DNA from: Aeoliella sp052161615
GTDB lineage: Bacteria > Planctomycetota > Planctomycetia > Pirellulales > Lacipirellulaceae
NCBI RefSeq assembly: GCF_052161615.1
Contig: NZ_CP197417.1
Coordinates: 1,116,001-1,180,000, forward strand
Direction of reading: 5' to 3'
DNA: 64,000 bases
Below, piece by piece: positions 60,525-64,000 of the stretch. Every line of letters starts with the position of its first letter. Position 1 is the first letter of the stretch. The notes under the pieces are model-generated. The model was given only the letters and a program-made list of their open reading frames with translations. It searched no databases and had not been told where the DNA came from. A program made the translations under genes and the position numbers.

Positions 60525-61700
60525 ATGTCCACCGCAACCGCCACCAGCACGACTGCCGCCTACCTCCAATCGATTGGTAACTGCGCCATGCCCTACGCCC
60601 GGATCGTGGTGATCGACGACGAGCCGGTGAACATCAAAGTCGTTCAGCGACTGCTCCAGATCGAGGGCTACGAGAACTTTGTCTCGACCTCCGACGCGCG
60701 CGAGGCATTGGCCCTTGTCCGCGGCGAGTCGCCCGACTTGGTGCTGCTGGACTTGATGATGCCTCACATCAGCGGCCTCGAAATCCTCGCTGCACTTCGC
60801 GCTGACATCAACACTTTGCACACGCCGGTGATCGTGCTCACGGCGTCCACCGACCGCGAAACGCGCATCGAGGCCCTCAGCACCGGTGCCAATGACTTCT
60901 TGAACAAGCCGATCGACCCCAGCGAACTCGTCCCTCGCGTGGCGAATTTGCTCGCCCTCAAACGCCAGCAAGATATCCTGGAGGACTACTCGCGCCAATT
61001 GGAAGTCGCCGTTCGCGAGCGGACGGCCGAGCTCGAAGCCTCGCGGCGTGACATCCTCCACTGCCTGGCCCGCGCCGCAGAGTTTCGCGACGACGATACC
61101 GGCCACCACGTGCTCCGCGTCGGGCGTTACGCGCGTTTGCTCGCCGACGCGCTCGGTTATGACGAGGAGTACCTCGATTTGATCGAACAGGCCGCCCAGC
61201 TACACGACGTGGGCAAGATTGGCATCGGCGACGACATTCTCAAGAAGCCCGGTCGACTCACCGAGGACGAGTTCGAGTGCATGCGACGCCACAGCAGTCT
61301 CGGCAAACGCGTGCTCCAACGGATGTCGCCGCAAGAAGAAATCGCCCTGCGTCACCACGCCGACATTGGTGCCAAGGTGCTGGGAGTGAGCAATTCGCCG
61401 GTACTCGACATGGCCACCCGCATCGCGCTGACGCACCACGAGTGGTGGAATGGCCGCGGCTATCCACTAGGGCTCGAAGGCGAGGACATCCCGATCGAGG
61501 GCCGCATTACGGCGGTCGCCGACGTGTTCGACGCCCTCAGCACCCGCCGCTGTTACAAGGAAGCGTTCCCGATCAGCAAGTGCTTCGAGATCATGGAAGC
61601 GGAGCGCGGGACCCATTTCGATCCCGCGCTCCTCGATGCCTTCTTCACCAAACGGGCTGAGATCCTCGAAGTGCAGATGCGCTACGCCGACGAAGTCTAA
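60525..61700 (+). CDS. HD-GYP response regulator, cyclic-di-GMP phosphodiesterase
   Basis: A 391-residue protein: receiver domain (about 25-145, phospho-acceptor D76, conserved lysine in NKPI), a short coiled coil, and an HD-GYP domain with HD at 227-228 and HHEWWNGRGYP at 304-314, so both signature motifs are intact. It should hydrolyse cyclic-di-GMP when activated. It follows the hybrid kinase on the same strand and is its natural output. The start is uncertain: GTG at 60504, ATG at 60525 or ATG at 60588; none has a clear Shine-Dalgarno site. Confidence 0.88.
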   Translation: MSTATATSTTAAYLQSIGNCAMPYARIVVIDDEPVNIKVVQRLLQIEGYENFVSTSDAREALALVRGESPDLVLLDLMMPHISGLEILAALRADINTLHTPVIVLTASTDRETRIEALSTGANDFLNKPIDPSELVPRVANLLALKRQQDILEDYSRQLEVAVRERTAELEASRRDILHCLARAAEFRDDDTGHHVLRVGRYARLLADALGYDEEYLDLIEQAAQLHDVGKIGIGDDILKKPGRLTEDEFECMRRHSSLGKRVLQRMSPQEEIALRHHADIGAKVLGVSNSPVLDMATRIALTHHEWWNGRGYPLGLEGEDIPIEGRITAVADVFDALSTRRCYKEAFPISKCFEIMEAERGTHFDPALLDAFFTKRAEILEVQMRYADEV

Positions 61701-61728
61701 AGCCCAAACTTTCAAACGGCACTCGGGC

Positions 61729-62784
61729 TTACCAAGTGAACTCGCCACCCACCAAGGCACCGTGATAGAACACGTCGCCCGAGGTAGTGATTGCGTCGAT
61801 ATCCGAAGTCTGCAGCTGTACGTTCGCCTGGTCGCTAGCTAGCGCGACCTCGTTCACCCACAGCACTTGATAACCGCCACGAATGGCAAAGTGCCGAGTG
61901 ACTTGGTAGGCAGCGTTGATGCCCATTTCGCCAACGAACGCGACCGACGTATCCGAAGCACTTCCTTCGACGATGGGGGTTCCCAGCACGTCGTAGTTGA
62001 AGTTGTTGTCAGCGCTGTTGCCGAAAATGCCAGCCTTGAAGATGCCATTGATCGACAACGGGCCGCCAACTCGCCATAGCTTCAGGTCCGCACCCATCTG
62101 CGCGCCGTACAGGTCGTTGTCCGTGTCCCAGTTCACGCCCGAAAGGTTCGGCACCAGGAAGTCGACGTCGTAGCTCAGCGATTCGTCGAGGCGCAAGTAG
62201 CGGAAACCGGCAAGCACCGTCAGGCGATCCGAGTGCTGATGACGCCAGTTGATTTCGACGTTGTCGAGCTTCGAGTCGTATTGGCTGATCACGTCGATGG
62301 CCAGCGGAATATCAATCGGACCAATTTCGATGTCCCCCGTCGCCCCGTAGTCGACTCGCGAGGACCAGTCGAGGGCACCGAAGTACCGCACTTCGATGCT
62401 GTTGCAGCTATTGCCCATCCGACGCTCGACCGAGATGTCCGGGCCACCCGCCACACCAAAGTCGAAGTCTTCGCCCCCCGACACTTGAATGAGTCCACCC
62501 AGTGGCCGGGCGAGTACCAGCGCGTCGGGTTGATCGCGTTGGAGCAAGATGGCTCCTGCACGAACCGTCCACTGCGGCTGGCAGCTCACGTTGCACAGGT
62601 CGCAACCTTGAGAGTACGAGGTCGCCGTTACCTCTTCGTCAAACAAACCGCCAAACCCGGACACGGCGTCGCCAGTGCTAGCTTCGCGTGCAGGTCCCTC
62701 GGTGGACAGTGGCTCGCCCGCCGCACCCACGCTGGCAACCGAACACAAACCTATGACGCCCACATAATGCCAGAACTTACGCAT
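61729..62784 (-). CDS. BBP7-family outer-membrane beta-barrel protein
   Basis: A 352-residue protein with a signal peptide (about 1-22, ending GAAGEP) and strand-rich sequence with alternating aromatic residues. SIEVRYFGALDWSS, HSDRLTVLAGFRYLRLDES and FAIRGGYQVLWVNEVALA are the family marks. BBP7 proteins are abundant in planctomycete outer membranes or walls and are of unknown function. A cysteine pair of CDLCNVSC lies in the N-terminal part. Start: ATG at 62784 (a GTG one codon earlier is possible). Confidence 0.82.
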   Translation of the reverse strand: MRKFWHYVGVIGLCSVASVGAAGEPLSTEGPAREASTGDAVSGFGGLFDEEVTATSYSQGCDLCNVSCQPQWTVRAGAILLQRDQPDALVLARPLGGLIQVSGGEDFDFGVAGGPDISVERRMGNSCNSIEVRYFGALDWSSRVDYGATGDIEIGPIDIPLAIDVISQYDSKLDNVEINWRHQHSDRLTVLAGFRYLRLDESLSYDVDFLVPNLSGVNWDTDNDLYGAQMGADLKLWRVGGPLSINGIFKAGIFGNSADNNFNYDVLGTPIVEGSASDTSVAFVGEMGINAAYQVTRHFAIRGGYQVLWVNEVALASDQANVQLQTSDIDAITTSGDVFYHGALVGGEFTW

Positions 62785-63110
62785 CACTACCGCCTCCCTG
62801 CCACAAGAGCTCGCAAGACGCCTTTGGTATCCATGCCCGCGGCAAGAACCTTACGATCGGAATACAATCTCGACATCCGGGGGGGTGCACCCGCGGCAAT
62901 TCATGCGCTTGCGTCGCGACCCCTGCGACGATGAAGTGAGGAAGATTGCAATCTCCTTACCGCACCCGCAAATCTTAACACCGGCAAAGTCTAACAATTG
63001 ACAAGCGTGGCAAGCATCCTCCTGGCGTTAAATCAGAGAAACTCACGGGTGCCTGAGGACGAGCCCGGCGAGCCCCCAGTGAGTCCGAATGGCAAAACGG
63101 TTCTATTCAT

Positions 63111-63241
63111 CTCACGCAAAGACGCCAAGTCGCAAAGGACTTTTTCGGGAACACTAATCGACGCTAATACTCGCTAATAGAAATCAGCGAACATCAGCGT
63201 CGATCAGTGGTTCCTAAGCCTTCACTTTGCGTCTTTGTGCC
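63111..63241. repeat. Nested inverted-repeat element, copy B
   Basis: Outer arms CACGCAAAGACGCCAAG (left, 63111-63138) and the inverse CTTTGCGTCTTTGTGCC (right, 63219-63241) enclose inner arms built on GGAACACTAATCGACGCTAAT (63148-63178) and its inverse (63183-63214). The inner arms are shared with the element at 39890-40095; the outer arms differ. A short spacer separates the inner arms, so the whole can fold as a cruciform. Confidence 0.65.
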
Positions 63242-63284
63242 TTTTCGAGAGACATTCTTCCGAGTGGGGCATTCACTCGAAAGT

Positions 63285-63313
63285 CTCCGGTCGCTTACGC
63301 TCACCGGCTCGCC
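63285..63313. repeat. REP-like repeat, copy 2
   Basis: CTCCGGTCGCTTACGCTC followed by ACCGGCTCGCC matches the repeat at 1138-1166 apart from the central C/A and an insertion. It is a near-palindrome in non-coding DNA. Confidence 0.6.
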
Positions 63314-63381
63314 TTCTTTATCGGCATTTAAAGCGGCCCACAACTATTCCCCACAAAATGTCCACGCGTACACATTAGCTC

Positions 63382-63410
63382 TTGACGGCGAAGTGTACAG
63401 ACGCTACAAT
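63382..63410 (+). promoter_or_regulatory. Sigma-70-type promoter of the candidate small RNA
   Basis: TTGACG (63382-63387, five of six consensus bases) is separated by exactly 17 bp from TACAAT (63405-63410, five of six). Transcription should begin near 63417. This is the best promoter pair I found in the window, and no gene with family resemblance follows it. Confidence 0.75.
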
Positions 63411-63416
63411 GCACCC

Positions 63417-63695
63417 CGTTCGTCGTACGCGCTGGGCGTGCGGTGAGTGACAGTTGTGCTTCGAAACAGCGGACCACCTTAGTCGAGGGGACCCAACCGG
63501 ACGCGATACGTATCGCGGGCGGGGTGGTTTGGCCGATCAGCACCTTGGACCTTACCAGTTCATGTAAGGCTGTCTCGAACTGCGCGCCCGTAGGGCGAGG
63601 TGAAATAGACGGTGCCTGCCGGCAAACACGAACACCGGTTACCCCATCCAAGTTTCACCCCGCCCAACCGCCCGACGGGATCCCGTCACTTTTTT
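63417..63695 (+). ncRNA. Candidate structured non-coding RNA, about 280 nt
   Basis: Between the promoter at 63382 and the terminator at 63674 no credible coding frame exists. The sequence can fold into a closing helix P1 (GGGCGGGGTG at 63517-63526 with CACCCCGCCC at 63656-63665, extended by GTTTGG with CCAAG). Inside is an H-type pseudoknot: CCTTAC (63550-63555) pairs with GTAAGG (63564-63569), and its loop CAGTTC (63556-63561) pairs with GAACTG (63577-63582). Two hairpins follow: GCCC-GTA-GGGC at 63586-63596, and CGGTG with CACCG at 63610-63637. A perfect palindrome GCGATACGTATCGC lies at 63503-63516, next to P1. I find no signature of RNase P, tmRNA, SRP or 6S RNA. The pairings are hand-read, not computed. 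Confidence 0.55.
63674..63695 (+). terminator. Intrinsic terminator of the candidate RNA
   Basis: The perfect palindrome GACGGGATCCCGTC (63674-63687) forms a short stem and is followed by AC and six T (63690-63695). The stem is short, so efficiency is uncertain, but position and T-run fit the end of a transcript. Confidence 0.65.
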
Positions 63696-63803
63696 AAAGA
63701 GCTGTAAGCCGTTGGCCGTAGGTCGTATCAAGCCTGCGCCGATACGGCGCTTCACGCTGAATCCAATCGCGAATACTCAACCACTCGCACCTCTAATCCC
63801 GTA

Positions 63804-63989
63804 GCCACGAAGTGGCGCGCTTCGACAGCCCAGGACGAAGTCCTGGGAACTCGTAACCAATAACGACCTTAGTCCCGAAGGGACGCGCTACTATAGCGCC
63901 TCGCGAAGCGCCGCACGCGGCGCGGAGCTTGATACGGCCTACGCGCCTTCCCCTTAAGTAAAGTCGCACCTGCGGGTTGCCCCTGCGAC
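63804..63989. repeat. Cluster of CGAAG-centred palindromes
   Basis: Several short perfect palindromes lie within 190 bp: GCCACGAAGTGGC (63804-63816), CCCAGGACGAAGTCCTGGG (63829-63847), GTCCCGAAGGGAC (63872-63884), GCGCTACTATAGCGC (63885-63899), GCGCCGCACGCGGCGC (63908-63923), and GTCGCA...TGCGAC (63963-63989). Three share a CGAAG centre with different arm sequences. No frame has a convincing protein. The pattern recalls REP arrays linked to RAYT transposases, which may lie beyond the window. Confidence 0.6.
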
Positions 63990-64000
63990 ATTATTAAATT

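Larger units (their letters stand above)
62785..63380. other. Non-coding region upstream of the BBP7 gene and before the RNA promoter
   Basis: About 600 bp without a credible gene. It holds the BBP7 leader, the nested inverted-repeat element at 63111-63241 and one REP-like repeat at 63285-63313. A further palindromic GAGCCCGGCGAGCCC lies at about 63060. Confidence 0.4.

Noticed and set aside
59847..61109. 420-codon minus-strand frame
   Set aside because: Antisense to the kinase receiver/HPt and HD-GYP genes, whose catalytic motifs are intact.
63328..63651. 107-codon minus-strand frame in the last 1.2 kb
   Set aside because: No family resemblance, no ribosome site, and it runs across the candidate RNA and its promoter.
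63417..63695. RNase P RNA, tmRNA, SRP RNA or 6S RNA as identity of the candidate RNA
   Set aside because: Conserved cores of these families (GAAAGUCCG region, GGTTCGA T-arm, SRP tetraloop region, 6S bubble) were looked for by eye and not found; an Rfam search is still needed.

Overview
The window reads as chromosomal DNA of a planctomycete, most likely order Pirellulales. The evidence is the company of families: a BBP7-type outer-membrane protein, DUF1080 and twin Gfo/Idh/MocA proteins with Tat signals, a PmoA-like DUF6807 protein, a HEAT-repeat and an FG-GAP protein in one operon, the fused rhamnulose-1-phosphate aldolase/dehydrogenase, a GC-rich coding style, frequent GTG/TTG starts and weak Shine-Dalgarno sites. 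The assignment is inference from gene content. No rRNA, tRNA, CRISPR array, prophage or intact insertion sequence was found.

Layout. 1-2886 (minus): poly-gamma-glutamate genes pgsB, pgsC and a third system protein cut by the window edge. 3239-4344 (plus): two small exported cysteine-rich proteins, the second built from 72-bp tandem repeats and resembling a metallothionein, closed by a strong terminator. 4734-13174: PilZ protein, membrane endonuclease/exonuclease/phosphatase protein, a 939-residue membrane protein diverging from a sigma-54 activator, and type II NADH dehydrogenase. 13184-18045 (minus): sucrose-phosphate synthase overlapping a fructokinase, a lipoprotein and a UbiA prenyltransferase. 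18211-20184: RecQ.

20186-27349 is a uronate block: PmoA-like protein and uronate isomerase on the minus strand, then GH88 unsaturated glucuronyl hydrolase, an SDR, KDPG aldolase, KDG kinase and a DinB protein on the plus strand. A toxin-antitoxin pair follows (27442-27894). 27910-38837 (minus) may be one long transcript: rhaA, an NCS1-like transporter, a tiny membrane protein, rhaB, the aldolase/dehydrogenase fusion, birA and a sodium-pumping biotin-dependent decarboxylase (gamma, beta, alpha), with a divergent AraC regulator at 38927. Rhamnose and glucuronate catabolism side by side fits use of an algal polysaccharide such as ulvan, or of rhamnogalacturonan.

40204-47103 holds an adenylate-forming ligase, a DUF2817 peptidase-like protein, a DgcA/DgcN-like pair (D-glutamate or dipeptide metabolism), an XRE-SnoaL regulator and a PAS-AraC regulator. 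47251-57425 (plus) is an oxidative sugar operon: cupin, TIM-barrel epimerase, three Gfo/Idh/MocA proteins (two of them a tandem duplication), DUF1080, HEAT and FG-GAP proteins. 57637-61700 is a signalling operon: thioredoxin-fold protein, hybrid histidine kinase with HPt, and an HD-GYP response regulator. 61729-62784 (minus) is a BBP7 barrel.

The last 1.2 kb has no credible gene but holds the most unusual signal: a near-consensus sigma-70 promoter, about 280 nt of non-coding sequence that folds on paper into a long closing helix around a pseudoknot and two hairpins, and a terminator. I match it to no known RNA family. It is followed by a cluster of CGAAG-centred palindromes. Nested inverted-repeat elements occur here and near 40 kb.
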